Translations under genes and position numbers: made by a program | In this document: positions 22,775-34,945 of the stretch, one piece after another | Layout: each line of letters opens with the position of its first letter | How positions within the stretch are numbered: position 1 is the stretch's first letter | Origin: Ampelocalamus luodianensis | Lineage: Eukaryota > Streptophyta > Magnoliopsida > Poales > Poaceae | Direction of reading: 5' to 3' | Assembly: GCA_036346255.1 (NCBI GenBank) | Contig: CM070640.1 | Location: 35,893,238-35,957,237, forward strand | DNA length: 64,000 nt | The notes under the pieces: generated by a model | Database searches by the model: none | Told to the model about the DNA's origin: nothing | Seen by the model: only the letters and a program-made list of their open reading frames with translations

Positions 22775-22784
22775 TTTTTATAAG
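22775..22784 (-). promoter_or_regulatory. TATA box of the GRF-finger gene
   Basis: Minus strand CTTATAAAAAGAGG, 87-100 bases before the ATG at 22688. The spacing suits a short 5' leader. Confidence 0.6.
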
Positions 22785-22789
22785 AGCAT

Positions 22790-22970
22790 ACAGTGTAATG
22801 CTCATAGTGGAGTGAGAACACAACAGAAATTGATGTTTATACTATGTTCCATTCTTAAAAGGTTGAGTCCTAGTGTATTGTATTTTTGGTTTGAAAAGCT
22901 AGCGAGGCAGGGTGTTGTCATGTCACTCTAAAAAGTTTGCACGGCAGAGTCTGGTCTTTCGATCCGAAAA
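22790..22970. repeat. Left flank of gypsy1: partial 43-bp repeats
   Basis: GGGTGTTGTCATGTCACTC and AGTCTGGTCTTTCGATCC belong to a tandem family that continues at 35296-35500. The target duplication GAAAA is at 22966-22970. Confidence 0.65.
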
Positions 22971-25549
22971 TGTCGAGTCCACCCCGGAGTGCACCTAGAA
23001 GACCTCCTAGGACCTCTTAGGGAGGTCCGAAAGGACCACCCGGAGGTCTTGTAGGTTCTCCAAGAACACCAGCAGAGGGAGGTCCTCCAGGACCACCCGG
23101 AGGTCCCAAAAACCTGCCGGAGATCCTAGACCCTGTGCACTGAACTAGTCCCAAGGATCAACTGCTAGCTCGCACAAAACCACATAGGTGAAATGAAAAC
23201 TACACAAACCAACGGCTTAAAACAACAGATAAAGCAAAGCATAAATATGTTAACAAGGGCCTTATGACGAAGGTTGTTTAGAGCGCCTACCAACACGAGC
23301 TTACAAAACAAAAGAACTGCAGAACCTGCACAACGGAAAGTTACAAAAGCACGGAGCCACCAGGCAAGCCCACAGGCTGTCGAGTGGAGGACGTCTCCTA
23401 GCAGGTCAGGTCGTCAAAGAACTCCTCTTCAAAGAGGTCTGAGCTGCCAGGAACATGTTCATCTTCGATCACTACTCAAACAGAGGGCTTTAAACCATGA
23501 GTACGTTGAATGTACTCAGCAAGTCACAGAGAATAGGTATGCAAATAATATTCATACATGGGCTTGGCAATGGAGAGCTGCAGGTTAGTTGCACAAAGTA
23601 GTATTCGACAATAGCATATATAGATTAAAGAGCTCAAGTTTTAAAACAAAAGACAAAACAACAAGAACAGGGGTTTTCAAGGGAGGTCATGAGCACCAAC
23701 TCGCTTCCTCACGTGGGAGGTCTTGGTCGCACCCACGTCCAGGACCACCCTGCAACCACCCTAGAGCACCAACTATAGAGCTCCCAAAGACCACCCAAGG
23801 GCCCCCAAGACCTCCCTGAGCACCAACCCAGGAGCACGTTGGGCCACCCTAGAGTTCCTCACGCCTAGTCCTTGGTCCTTTCTTGAGCCAACCATGACCT
23901 CTCTAAAGCCGGCCAAGGTCTCTTCGAGATAAGAGCCATAGCTTCTCACAGAAGTGCCCAGGAACAAAGTTTTATAAAAGAAACTACCCCTTGCGCAAGA
24001 TCACCAGGCAAGTGTCTATAACCAAGGACTTGGCTATTCAAATAGATTATTACACTCTGCAGAGGTGTACAACTTTACCCACAATCCGCGACCTCTCTAG
24101 CGGGGCGGTTCCCGTCGAAACGTTGCTCATTTCTGAGGATGAGCAGCCTAGAGAGCATGATAAATCCTTTACAAAGCTTGGAACTGGCTCAGAGCTGCCC
24201 GCTAAGGTTTCGCTTCTAACGGGCATAGCACCACATCAGATTCGTGCCCCTTCTTGCGCCAGCGAATCACACGCTCAATCACAACAGAACCAAGCCAGCT
24301 CCTTACTAATTATTTGGCCCAGACCACCCCCATAAAGTGGTTTTATGGTTGCACAAAAATACCCGGATCATTGGATCACAAAGTAAAGTCCTTAAGAGCT
24401 GCTCAAGCAAGACCATCCACAACCCAAATGTGACTCTAGGGCACCACCCGAGAGCACCCACTACCCACTCCTGACCTTCTTGCTCGAGCATAAAATAGTT
24501 TAGGGTTCCGCCAAGCCAAAGGACCACCAAGTCCAAGCACAAGTTTTAAACCAATAGCAACGCACCACAAATGACACGACTGGGCCTCAGACCATAGTTG
24601 CCCATCAGTGGCACCAACCACCGTTCCACAGTTCATTAGTCAAGATTATTAAAAAGAAAAACAAAGATTCTCAAGACTAACGGTACTAGAGCAAGGCTAA
24701 GCATCATACGGTCCCAAGTTGGCAAAACGAAGAATGCCAACAAAACCACCCACTCTAAGGTGTTCAAGGTAAGCATGTCAACATACTGTGTATGAACATC
24801 CAAGGGGGCGTAATATCAAGTAGGAACAACTACTACCCAAAACCTTTCCTTAAAGAAAGTAGCCATGCATATAAAGGTAGACAAATTAACTTTGAAATAT
24901 TAGGTTCAAGATGATCAAAGGCCTGGGACTTGCCTTCGTTGAGCAGTGGGGAGCCTTCGGTGGAGAGAGCATGATCCAAGAACTCCACTTCAAACTCGGG
25001 ACCTACACGTTCGCAACGAACCAAATAAACAAAATAAACTCAACAAAAGAACTCCAAAGACTTTAAAGAACTTAAGAAAATCCAACTAAAAACTAGGAAG
25101 GTCAGGGGTCCTGCGGGAGAGAAGGTACAAACCAAAGGGGAGTGAAACTCCAAGCACAGCACCGAGAGGAAAACTAAGGAGTTAGAAATGGGGAAGAAGG
25201 AGGTGAAAAGAGGCTCTCTCGGCTACAAATAGCAGGAGAGAGGAGGTCGCATTGAAACTAGGGCAAACGTGTCAAGGGTAGGTGGAAATCAGGATAAGGA
25301 TTTGACAAGGCATGCCATTAAAAGGAGTAACAAAGTACCTCAGACAAGACTACATTCATTGTGCCACAACAACATTAAATGTTCAGAGATTTTCTGCTGC
25401 AAAGCGTGCAGAAAGGGAAAAGGGGACAGAGCGGACTCAAACAAAAAGGTCGGTCAAAGCAACAGAAAAAAGTCCAACTAAGGGGTGGTCTTAGGAGAAG
25501 GTCCTGCGGAAGAGGTCCTCTGAAAGCAAAAGAGGTCCTGTTCCACCAG

Positions 25550-25750
25550 GGTGGTCTTTGCAAAAAGACTGGAGGAGGTAATGACCACATAAGGTGGTCG
25601 TGACAAGAGGGTGGTCTTTGCAAAAAGACCAGAGGTCATGACTACATAAGGTGGTCGTGACAAAAGAGGGTGGTCTTTGCAAAAAGACTAGATGTCATGA
25701 CCACATAAGGTGGTCATGACAAAAGAGGGTGGTCTTTGCAAAAAGACCAC
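25550..25750 (-). repeat. 60-bp tandem repeats with two hairpins per unit (3' LTR)
   Basis: About 3.3 units start near 25550, 25610, 25669 and 25728. Each has GGTCTTT-GCA-AAAAGACC, then GACCAC-ATAAG-GTGGTC inside a longer stem. Confidence 0.85.
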
Positions 25751-26047
25751 AGAATGGTCCTAAGGACAAGGAAGTCCAAAGGATAAAGAAAGTCCAAAGG
25801 ATAAGGTAAAGGCACACAAACTAGGGCCACACGATCTTGATCGGGTGGTTTTGAGCGATAGGGACGTTCGGACTACGTGAACGCGTACTTACATCGGAGC
25901 CGCCCAACCTAAATCGGGCGAACCACCATGCAAGGGAACATTCTGACCATCTGAACGTCTCCTTAGGATCGCACCATACAACCAAGATCTAGCGGTCCTG
26001 AGAAGGGGAAAGTGCGCACTAAGGCTTGGACTTAAGGGAGGTCCAGT

Positions 26048-26180
26048 CAAGGGGAGGTCCCGACGGTTAACATCTACAAAGGGGAGGTCTTGACGGTCAA
26101 GATCTACAAACGGGAGGTCCTGATGGTCATGATCTACAAAGGGGGAGGTCATGATGGTCAAGATCTACAAAGGGGAGATT
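26048..26180 (-). repeat. 30-bp tandem repeats GGGAGGTCNYGAYGGTCA (4 units, 3' LTR)
   Basis: The unit is AAAGGGGAGGTCCTGACGGT then CAAGATCTAC. The 5' LTR has seven units at 34725-34945. Confidence 0.9.
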
Positions 26181-26533
26181 TAAACCAAAGAACAACAACA
26201 CAGAAGAGGTCCAACGCACAGAAGGGAGGTCTGAGCCAAAAAGAGGTCCTAACCAAGGGGAGGTCAGGATCAAGAGGAGGTCCAGGAGAGGAAAAACTAA
26301 GCTAAGGAACACCCGAAGAGAACAAAGAAAAAGAGCTAAAAGCCAAGAACACTAAAGAACTCCTGCAACAGGCAAGGAGCTAAACCACCGTTAATTGAAG
26401 TTTGAGTTAATTCAAGTTAAACCTCCAATTTTCCCAAAGTTCCAAGTTAAGCTTGAGCAAGCCAATAAACCAAATGGTTCCTTTTTAGGTTTTGAAATCC
26501 GAAAAGAATTTCTAAGACAAACGGGACGTTACA

Positions 26534-26553
26534 AACCTTCACCCCTTAAAGGG
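26534..26553 (-). other. gypsy1 polypurine tract
   Basis: Minus strand CCCTTTAAGGGGTGAAGGTT directly before the 3' LTR start. The gypsy2 tract (CCCTTTAAAGGGGTAGGTT) is very similar. Confidence 0.8.
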
Positions 26554-26575
26554 AATCTCGACCCCGAGATTCGGG

Positions 26576-26728
26576 CTAGCTAGAGAATAGGTGCAGGAAA
26601 TCCTTCTTGAGGTCCTCTTCGCGCTCCCAGGTTTCTTCTGCCTTGGTGTGACTGCTCCATTGCACTTTGTAAAGTTTGATGGTCTTGGTTCTTGTGACTC
26701 GTTCAGACACATCCAAAATCTTGATGGG
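26576..26728 (-). pseudogene. gypsy1 C-terminal chromodomain-like tail
   Basis: After the TAG at 26729-26731 the same frame continues PIKILDVSERVTRTKTIKLY, then KVQWSHHTKAEETWEREEDL and ends LFSS. The pattern V(Q)W....EE.TWE..EDL is that of integrase-linked chromodomains, which direct insertion to chosen chromatin. The stop separates it from the integrase. Confidence 0.75.
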
Positions 26729-27944
26729 CTATTCTTGGTAGGTGAGATCTTCTTGGAGGTCTAAGGCTTCAAGGTGCATCTGTTCTTCTGACACTCGTAA
26801 GCACTTCTTCAACTGAGACACATGGAAGACATTGTGCACTCCAGTCAGCTGAGGGTGAAAGTCTATCTTGTAGGCAACTTCTCCTCTTCGGGCAAGAACT
26901 GGAAAAGGCACAATAAATCTTGGCGCGAGCTTCCCACTGATTCTGAAACTCTGCATCCCTTTGAGAGGTGACACCTTGAGGTACACTTGATCTCCAGAAG
27001 TAAAGGTCAGATCTTGACGCCTATTATCTGCAGAGCTTTTCTGTCTGATTTGAGCTGTTTTCAATTTCTCTCTTATTGACTTTACTTGGTCTTCAGCTTC
27101 TTTTAGGAGGTCTGGTCCAAGAACTTGTCCTTCACCAAATTCTGTCCAGTATAGAGGTGTTCTACACTTCCTCCCATAGAGAGCTTCAAAAGGAGACATT
27201 TGAAGACTTGCTTGATAGTTGTTATTGTAGAAGAACTCAGCATAAGGCAACATCCGATCCCAACTAGCTTGCTTTTCCATAGCACAAGCTCTCAACATGT
27301 CCTCAATGACTTGATTAACCCTCTCGGTTTGGCCATCAGTTTGAGGGTGGTAGGCCGTGCTGAAGTTGAGGTCTGTGCCCAAGACATCATGCAACTTTTG
27401 CCAAAACTTAGAGGTGAACTGAGATCCTCTCTCTGACATGATCTTCTTTGGAACTCCATGTAGACAAACAATCCTTGACATGTAGAGCCCCCCTAATTTA
27501 TCTCCAGAATAGGTGGTCTTGATAGGGATGAAATGAGCCACTTTTGTCAAGCGGTCTACGATCACCCAAATGGAGTCAAAACCAGCTTGGGTTCGAGGTA
27601 GACCAACTATGAAGTTCATCCCGATCTCCTCCCATTTCCACTCGGGTATGGGCAAGGGCATCAAAAGACCTTCTGGTCTTTGATGTACAACCTTAACCTT
27701 TTGGCAAGTATCGCACTTGGCCACAAAATTCTGTAATTTTGCGCTTCATGCTCAGCCACCAATACATCTCTTTCATGTCTTGATACATATTTGTAGTTCC
27801 TGGATGAAAGGAATACAAAGCTTCATGGGCTTCTTTGAGGAGCACCTCCTTGAGCTCTGTGTTGTTTGCCACACAGAGCCTTTTGTCAAACCAAACAGTT
27901 CCCTGTTCATCTTCCGAAAACCTCAAAGACCTCCCTTTTTTCAT
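26729..27944 (-). pseudogene. pol: gypsy1 integrase with two altered catalytic residues
   Basis: The N-terminal HHCC finger is present but frameshifted between H-x-H (HEALYSFHPGTTNMY) and CDTC. In the 331-codon core frame (26729-27724) the catalytic triad positions are Asn37 (GMNFIVG, expected Asp), Glu98 (MSERGSQF, expected Asp) and Glu134 (GQTERVNQ). The spacing of 60 and 35 residues between them is exactly the DD35E pattern, so positions are clear and two of three catalytic residues are lost. The enzyme would be inactive. The GPY/F-like region follows (SGKLAPRFIVPF). Confidence 0.88.
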
Positions 27945-27995
27945 ATTGCTCTTGATCTCTTGAATGCCAGCATCGTTGACCTGAGCTATTCTAAT

Positions 27996-29900
27996 CTAAC
28001 TCTGTAGGGTTGGTTGCACTTCAAGAGCTGCTAAGAACCCTTCTTCGCCTAACTCCAATATGAGCTTCTGAAATTCTTTGAACAAAGCCGGTTGACTTTC
28101 TTTGACCATCAAAGTGTTGCTGTAAACTTTCCTGCTTAGAGCATCAGCTACTACATTGGCCTTGCCGGGATGATAATGAATTCCCACATTGTAGTATTTG
28201 ATTAGTTCTAACCACCTTCGCTGCCGCATGTTCAAATCAGCTTGTGTAAATATGTATTTCAAGCTTTTGTGATCTGTGTAGACCTCACAACGGTTCCCAA
28301 TTAGGTAGTGGTGCCAAAATTTTAAAGCATGCACTACGGCAGCTAGCTCTAGACATGAGTCGGGTAATTTGCCTCATGAGGTTTCAATTGTCGAGAGGCA
28401 TAGGCTACCACCCTTCTTTCTTACATCAAAACACAACCAAGACCTTGTCTGGATGCATCACAATAGACCTCAAAGTCCTTTCGGACGTCTGGCAAAACCA
28501 GAACAGGAGCAGAGGTCAAATGCTTCTTTAGCTCTTGGAAACTTTGTTCACACTCAGAGGTCCAGGAGAACTTCTTCTCTTTCTTCAACAACTGGGTAAG
28601 AGGTCTTGCAATGCGAGAAAAACCTTCAACAAACCTTCTGTAATAACCTGCCATTCCCAGGAAGCTTCGAAATTGAGGGACGGTCTTAGGAGGTTCCCAA
28701 TTGAGCACGTCTTGGACCTTACTAGGGTTGACAGAAACTTGTTTTTCAGACAAGACATGTCCCAAAAAGACCACTTCAGTCAACCAAAACTCACATTTGC
28801 TAAATTTGGCAAAGAGTTGGTGAACTCTGAGCTTCTCCAAAATCAAACTGAGGTGCTTTGCATGCTATTCTTCACTTTTGGAGTACACCAGGATGTCATC
28901 AATAAAGACAATGACAAATTTATCAAGGTACTCCATGAACACTCGGTTCATCAAATTCATCAAATAGGCAGGGGCATTGGTGAGTCCAAAAGACATAACA
29001 GTGAACTCAAACAACCTATATCTTGTTGAAAAAGCTGTCTTGGGAATGTCTTCTTTGCGGATCTGGAGCTGATGGTACCCTGATCTGAGATCTATCTTTG
29101 AGAACACACCTACTCCTTTCAGTTGGTCAAACAGGTCATCAATTCTTGGCAGTGGATACTTGTTCTTGATGGTGACATCATTTAGAGCACGACAGTCCAC
29201 ACACAACCTCTGTGTACCATCCTTTTTGGCAACAAAGATCACGGGAGCTCCCCAAGGTGAGGAGCTAGGTCTAATAAAACCTTTGATCAACATATCTTCA
29301 ATTTGCTGATTCAACTCCACTTGATCATCAACATGCAGCCTATAAGGACTTTTCGAAATAGGGGAGGTCCGTGGAACCAGGTTTATAACAAACTCAAGAT
29401 CTCTATCAGGTGGCATTCCTAGGAGGTCATCAGGAAACACATCTGGAAAATCTTGGACCACTGGGACATCTTTCAACAAGACCACTTGAGCACTACAAGC
29501 TAGAGCTTCATCAAGCTTTTCAGGGGAGGCTTCAAATTTCACTGTGACACCACTGGGGTTTGTCAAAGAAATGCTTCTGCTCTGACAATCCAACATTGCT
29601 TGATGGTCTGCAAGCCAATCCATTCCCAAGATCACATCTAGTGACTTTGTGTTTGAGAGGATGAGGTTGGCTAGAAATTCTACCCCCTTTATTACCAACT
29701 TAACTTGTGGACAACCCTGGTTCGTGCTCAATTCTGAACCAGGGGATTGGATCAAAAAGGTTACATCGAGAGGTGCAACTTCAAATCGATGCTTGGCAGC
29801 AAAACTTTGAGAGATAAACGAATGGGAAGCTCCAGAATCAAACAAAACAGCAACTGACACTGAATTTACTAGGAACATACCTAGTACAACATATGGGGAG
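27996..29900 (-). pseudogene. pol: gypsy1 protease, reverse transcriptase and RNase H
   Basis: The aspartic protease motif DSGASHSFI is near 29820-29845, and the second part LDVILGMDWL follows. Reverse transcriptase shows SSPWGAPVIFVAKKDG, KIDLRSGYHQL, AFSTRYRLFEF and the catalytic box FIDDILVYS (about 28880-28906). A stop at 28865 separates the RT thumb (FAKFSKCEFWLTEVVFLGHV). RNase H starts YCDASRQGLGCVLM (stop next) and continues after a frameshift with EVYTDHKSLKYIFTQ and HPGKANVVADALSRK. Confidence 0.88.
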
Positions 29901-31086
29901 GTCTGGGCTTCCTCAACTGCAACATGGTTCACACGACCTCTCCCATAAGGTTGGGAGGTCCTGGGCTGAGGAGGTCCTAAGGCTTGCTGGGAGGTCCTTG
30001 CTGGGGGAGGTCCAGGCGACCTGCTCTGACCTCTGTGGGTACTGGTTGGCAAAGTGCCCCACTTGATGGCACTTAAAACAAGTGACTCCTGTTGGGGTAC
30101 TAACATTGGCTCTAGGCTGCTGTGAGCTGGGGCTGGTAAAACTGTAGCGTTGACCTTGAGCAGTTGGGCGAGAGGTCCTAGCAGAGGTCCTAGAAGTGCT
30201 AGGAGGTACTGGACGTCGGTGCTGGTACTGCACAAGGTCGTGGCACGCTGAAGAGGTCCTTGTTGAGCACTTGAGGGTGGCAACTTCCTCTTGTAAGATT
30301 CTGAGAGCTCCTTGCGGGATTCTTCAATAAGCAAAGCTTTGTTCACCATATGCTGAAAATCAATGTAATCATTGCCAATTACTTGAACTTTCAAGCTAGG
30401 GTGAAGACCTCTTTTAAAACATTTCTGCTGGGCATCATCTGTGGCAACATCTTCCCTAGCATAACGGGACAACTGAGTGAATTTAGTAAGGTACTCACTC
30501 ACTGACATGCTTCCTTGCTTGAGGTCTCTAAACTCATTTTTCTTCATTTCAACCTTCCCACTAGGGACATGGGAGTGGCGAAAAGCTACTGAAAACTCAG
30601 CCCATGTGATCCTCTGGGGATTCACATGACATGCACAAAAAGTGTCCCACCATTCTACTGCTGCACCTCCCAGTTGGTGAGAGGCAAACAAGATCTTCTC
30701 ACGGCCTTCACAACGAGCAATATCAAGCTTCTTTTCTGTTGATCTCAACCAGTCATCTGCATCAAGGGGCTCAGGGGAACTTGAAAAGGCGGTTGGCGTG
30801 TCTTCATGAACTCAGACAACCTGGACTAAGGATGAGCAAAAGGTGGAGGACGTGGCTGTGCAGCTGCTTGGCTGCTCTGGCTCATCATGGCAAGCAAAGC
30901 ATTAGTGGTCTGGCTTTGCTGGGCCATGACTTGATTCAAATTCTGCATCATGGAGCTCATCAACTGAGCTTGTGCTGCCATGAACTGCCCCAGACCTTGA
31001 TCTGTCATTGGTGCTGGAGGAGGTGGTGGTGGAGGCAACTGTTCTGCTGGCTCATCTTGACTAGCAGACTATCGAGTTTGAACCAT
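29900..31086 (-). pseudogene. gag: gypsy1 gag region
   Basis: A Pro-rich N-terminus (LPPPPPPPAP) is followed by a Gln/Met-rich helix and the retrotransposon gag core (LDIARCEGREKILFASHQLG, AEWWDTF-like AVEWWDTF, FRDLKQGSMSVSEYLTKF). The zinc knuckle is C-FK-C-HQVG-H-FANQ-Y. The last Cys of the CX2CX4HX4C pattern is Tyr, and the knuckle lies in a different frame (29913-30233) from the flanking 627-codon frame. Gag would form the particle and bind genomic RNA. Confidence 0.85.
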
Positions 31087-31585
31087 CTGCACACAACCCC
31101 CATGTTTAAGAGACAAGAAAGAAAGCATATTAGGTAAGAGGGAAAAGCACAAAGGTGAGCTAGAACAGGGGATAAAAGATGGAACAACCTATTAGGGGTG
31201 ACGCGGTTGAACCCAAGAAGCAAAAGCCAAAAGGATAAAAAGAGGCAACAAAAACTCAAACAAGAGGTCCTAATGACCCAACTAAACGGTACCGACAACA
31301 GAAAGGACCTCTACCACTTAAAACACAAGGAACAACCCTATAGAGGTCACAAGGGTAAGAAGGTCAAGTTAAAACTTTTTTTTTTAAAAAAAACAGGTTC
31401 CAGAGAAAGGAGAAAAGAAAAGAATAGAGTAAGATAGGAAAAGAACTGAATAAGGTAAGATCAGAACAGGTCAAGATGAAAGAAGAACTACTAAGCAAAT
31501 TGCAAGGTTGATTTGATTTAGAAAATAACATTTTGAGCTTGACTAAAACGACCTTTCTATCTATGGCCACGTCCTACAGTCGACT

Positions 31586-31600
31586 GGAGCTCTGATACCA
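31586..31600 (-). other. gypsy1 primer-binding site
   Basis: Minus strand TGGTATCAGAGCTCC, complementary to the initiator tRNA-Met 3' end. It lies 4 bases inside the 5' LTR. Confidence 0.9.
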
Positions 31601-34164
31601 CATTTGTCGAGTCCACCCCGAAGTGCACCTAGAAGACCTCCCAGGATCTCTTAGGGAGGTCCGACAAGATCACCCGGAGGTCCTGTAGGTCCTCCAAGAA
31701 CACCCGCAGAGGGAGGTCCTCTAGGACCATCCGGAGGTCCTAGACCCTGTGCACTGAACTAGTCCTAGGGATCAACTGCTAGTTCGCACAGAACCATATA
31801 AGTGTAATCAAAGCTACACAAACTAATGGCTTAAAACAATAGATAAAGCAAAGCATAAATATATTAACAAGGGCCTTATGGGCAAGGTTGTTTACAGCGC
31901 CTGCCAACATAGGCTTAGAAAACAAAAGAACTACAGAACCTGCACAGCGGAAAGTTACGAAAGCGCGGAGCCACCCGGCAAGCCCACAGGATGTCGAGTG
32001 GAGGACATCTCCTAGCAGGTCGGGTCGTCAAAGAACTCCTCCTCAAAGAGGTCTGAGCTGCCAGGAACTTGTTCATCTTCGATCACTGCTCAAACAGAGG
32101 GCTTTAAGCCATGAGTATGTTGAATGTACTTAGCAAGTCACAGAGAACAGGTATGCAAATAATATTCATGCATGGGCTTAGCAATGGAGAGCTGTAGGGT
32201 TAGTTGCACAAAGCAGTATTCGACAATAGCATATATAGATTAAAGAGCTCAAGTTTTAAAACAAAAGACAAAACAACAAGAACAGGGGTTTTCAAGGGAG
32301 GTCGTGAGCACCAATTCGCTTCCTCTCGTGGGAGGCCTTGGTCGCACCCACGTCCAGGACCACCCCACAACCACCCTAGAGCACCAACTCTAGAGCTCCC
32401 AAAGACCAACCTAGGGCCCCCAAGACCTCTCTAAGCACCAACCCAGGAGCACCTCGGGCCACCCTAGAGTTCCTCACGCCTAGTCCCTAGACCTTTCTTG
32501 AGCCAGCCATGACCTCTCTAAAGCCGGCCAATGTCTCTTCGAGATAAGAGCCATAGCCTCTCACAGAAGTTCCAGGAACAAAGTTTTATAAAAGAAACTA
32601 CCCCTTGCGCAAAATCACGAGGCAACTGTCCATGACCAAGGACTTGGCTATTCGAATAGATTATTACACTCTATAGAGGTGTACAACTTTACCCACAATC
32701 CACGACCTCTCTAGTGGGGCAGTTCCCGTCGAAACCTTACTCATTTCCGAGGATTAGCAGCTCAGAGAGCGTGACAAGGCCTTTACAAAGCTTGGAACTG
32801 GCTCAGAGCTGCCCGCTAAGGTTTTGCTTCTAACGGGCATCGCACCACGTCAAATTTGTGCCCCCTCTTGCGCCAGCGAATCGCATGTTCGACCACAACA
32901 GAAGTAAGCCAGCTCCTTACTAATTATTTGGCCCAGACCAACCCCATAAAGTCGTCTTGTGGTTGAACGAAAATATCCGGATCATTGGATCACAAAGTAA
33001 AGTCCTTAAGAGCTGCTCTAGCAAGACCATCCAAAACCCAAATGTGACTCTAGAGCACCACCCCAGAGCACCCACTACTCACTTCCGACCTTCTTGCCCG
33101 AGCATAAAACAGTTTTAGGGTTCCACCAAGCCAAAGGACCACCAAGTCTAGGCACAAGTTTTAAACCAGCAGCAACGTACCGCAAATGACACAACTCGGC
33201 CTCACACCACAATTGCACATCAGTGGCACCAACCACCGTTCCATACTTCATTAGTCAAGATTATTAAAAAGAAAAACAAAGGTTCTCGAGACTAACGGTA
33301 CTAGAGCAAGGCTAAGCATCCTACGGTCCCAAGTTAGCAAAATGAAGAACGCCAACAAAACCACCCACTCTAAGGTGTTCAAGGTAAGCATGTCAACATA
33401 TTGTGTACGAACATCCAAGGAGGCGTAATATCAAGTAAGAACAACTACTACCCAAAACCTTTCCTTAAAGAAAGTAGTCATGCATATAAAGGTAAACAAA
33501 TTAACTTTGAAATATTAGGTTCAAAATTATCAAAGTCCTGGGACTTGCCTTCGTTGAACAGTGGGGAGCCTTCGGTGGAGAGAGCGTGATCCAAGAACTC
33601 CTCTTCAAACTTGGGACCTACACGCTCGCAAAGAACCAAATAAACAAAATAAGCTCAACAAAAGAACTCCAAAGACTTTAAAGAACTTAAGCAAATTCAA
33701 CTAAAAACCAGGAAGGTCAGGGGTCCTGCGAGAGAGGAGGTCTAAACCAAAGGGGAGTGAAACTCCAAGCACAGCACCGAGAGGAAAACTAGGGAGTTAG
33801 AAATGGGGAAGAAGGAGGTGAAAAGAGGCACTCTCGGCTACAAATAGCACGAGAGAGGAGGTCGCACTGAAGCTAGGGCATATGTGTCAAGGGTAGGTGG
33901 AAATCGGGACAAGGATTTGACAAGGCATGCCATAAAAAAGAGGAACAAAGTACCTCAGACAAGACTGCATTCAATGTGCTGCAGCAACATTAAATGTTCA
34001 GAGACTTTCTGCTGCAAAGCGTGCAGAAAGGGAAAAGGGGACAGAGCTGGCTCAAACAAAAAGGTTGGTCAAAGCAACAGAAAAAAGTCCAACTAAGGGG
34101 TGGTCTTAGGAGAAGGTCCTGCGGAAGAGGTCCTCTGAAAGCAAAGGAGGTCCTGTTCTACCAG

Positions 34165-34420
34165 GGTGGTCTTTGCAAAAAGACTTTAAGTCATGACCAC
34201 ATAAGGTGGTCGTGAGAAAGAGGGTTGTCTTTGCAAAAAGACTGGAGGTGATGACCACATAAGGTGGTCGTGACAAAAGAGGGTGGTCTTTGCAAAAATA
34301 CCAGAGGTCGTGACCACATAAGGTCATCGTGACAAAAGAGCGTGGTCTTTGCAAAAAGGCAAGAGCTCGTGACCACATATGTTGGTCGTGACAAAAGAGG
34401 GTGGTCTTTGCAAAAAGACA
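34165..34420 (-). repeat. 60-bp tandem repeats with two hairpins per unit (5' LTR, about 4.3 units)
   Basis: Same unit as at 25550-25750. The third and fourth units carry changes in the second stem (AAGGTCATCGTG, TATGTTGGTCG). Confidence 0.85.
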
Positions 34421-34724
34421 ACGGAATGGTCCTAAGGACAAGGAAGTCCTGAAGAAAAAGAAAGTCCAAAGGAAAAGGTAAAGGTGCACAAACTAGGGCC
34501 ACACGATCTTGATCGTGTGGTTCTGAGGGATAGGGACGTTCGGACCATGCGAACGCGTACTTACATCAGAGCCGCCCAACCTAAATCGGGCAAACCATCA
34601 TGCAAGTGAATGTTCTGACCATCCGAACGTCTCCTTAGGATCACACCATCCAATCAAGATCTAACGGTCTTGAGAACGGGAAAGTGCACACTGAGGCTTG
34701 GACTTAAGGGAGGTTTGGACAAGG

Positions 34725-34945
34725 GGGAGGTCCCGACGGTCAAGATCTAGAAAGGGGAGGTCCTGATGGTCAGGATCTACAAAGGGGAGGTCCTGACGGT
34801 CATGATCTACAAAGGGGAGGTCCTGACGGTCATGATCTACAAAGGGAAGATCCTGACAGTCAAGATCTACAAAGGGGAGGTCCTGACGGTCAAGATCTAC
34901 AAAGGGGAGGTCCTGACGGTCAAGATCTACAAAGAGGAGATTTAA
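34725..34945 (-). repeat. 30-bp tandem repeats (5' LTR, 7 units)
   Basis: Near-identical units, three more than in the 3' LTR, so expansion or loss followed insertion. Confidence 0.92.

Larger units (their letters stand above)
22971..26533 (-). repeat. gypsy1 3' LTR (3563 bp)
   Basis: It pairs with 31605-35295. Compared with that copy it has one fewer 60-bp unit and three fewer 30-bp units, which explains most of the 128-base length difference. Stem-loop: GAGTAC at 23499-23504 with GTACTC at 23512-23517. Module: CTATTCAAATAG at 24034-24045, flanked by CTCTGCAGAG. The many substitutions between the LTRs suggest an older insertion than gypsy2. Confidence 0.92.
26576..31086 (-). pseudogene. gypsy1 gag-pol polyprotein, broken
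   Basis: The start ATG at 31084-31086 opens MVQTR, typical for Tekay-type gag, and the reading ends at TAG 26576-26578. Visible breaks are TAG at 31069-31071, a stop at about 30828 and frameshift near 30785 in gag, a frame detour around the zinc knuckle (about 30235 to 29990), a stop at 28865, a stop at about 28420 and a 1-base loss near 28350 in RNase H, a stop near 27994, a frameshift near 27715 in integrase, and TAG at 26729-26731 before the C-terminal tail. The longest open frame (28865-30748, 627 codons) covers part of gag, protease and most of reverse transcriptase. Confidence 0.9.

Noticed and set aside
25550..26180. CRISPR-like arrays (regular repeats)
   Set aside because: Repeats are directly tandem without unique spacers, lie in LTRs, and the genome is a plant's.
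31586..31600. tRNA gene
   Set aside because: Only the 15-base primer site complementary to tRNA-Met is present, with no cloverleaf.
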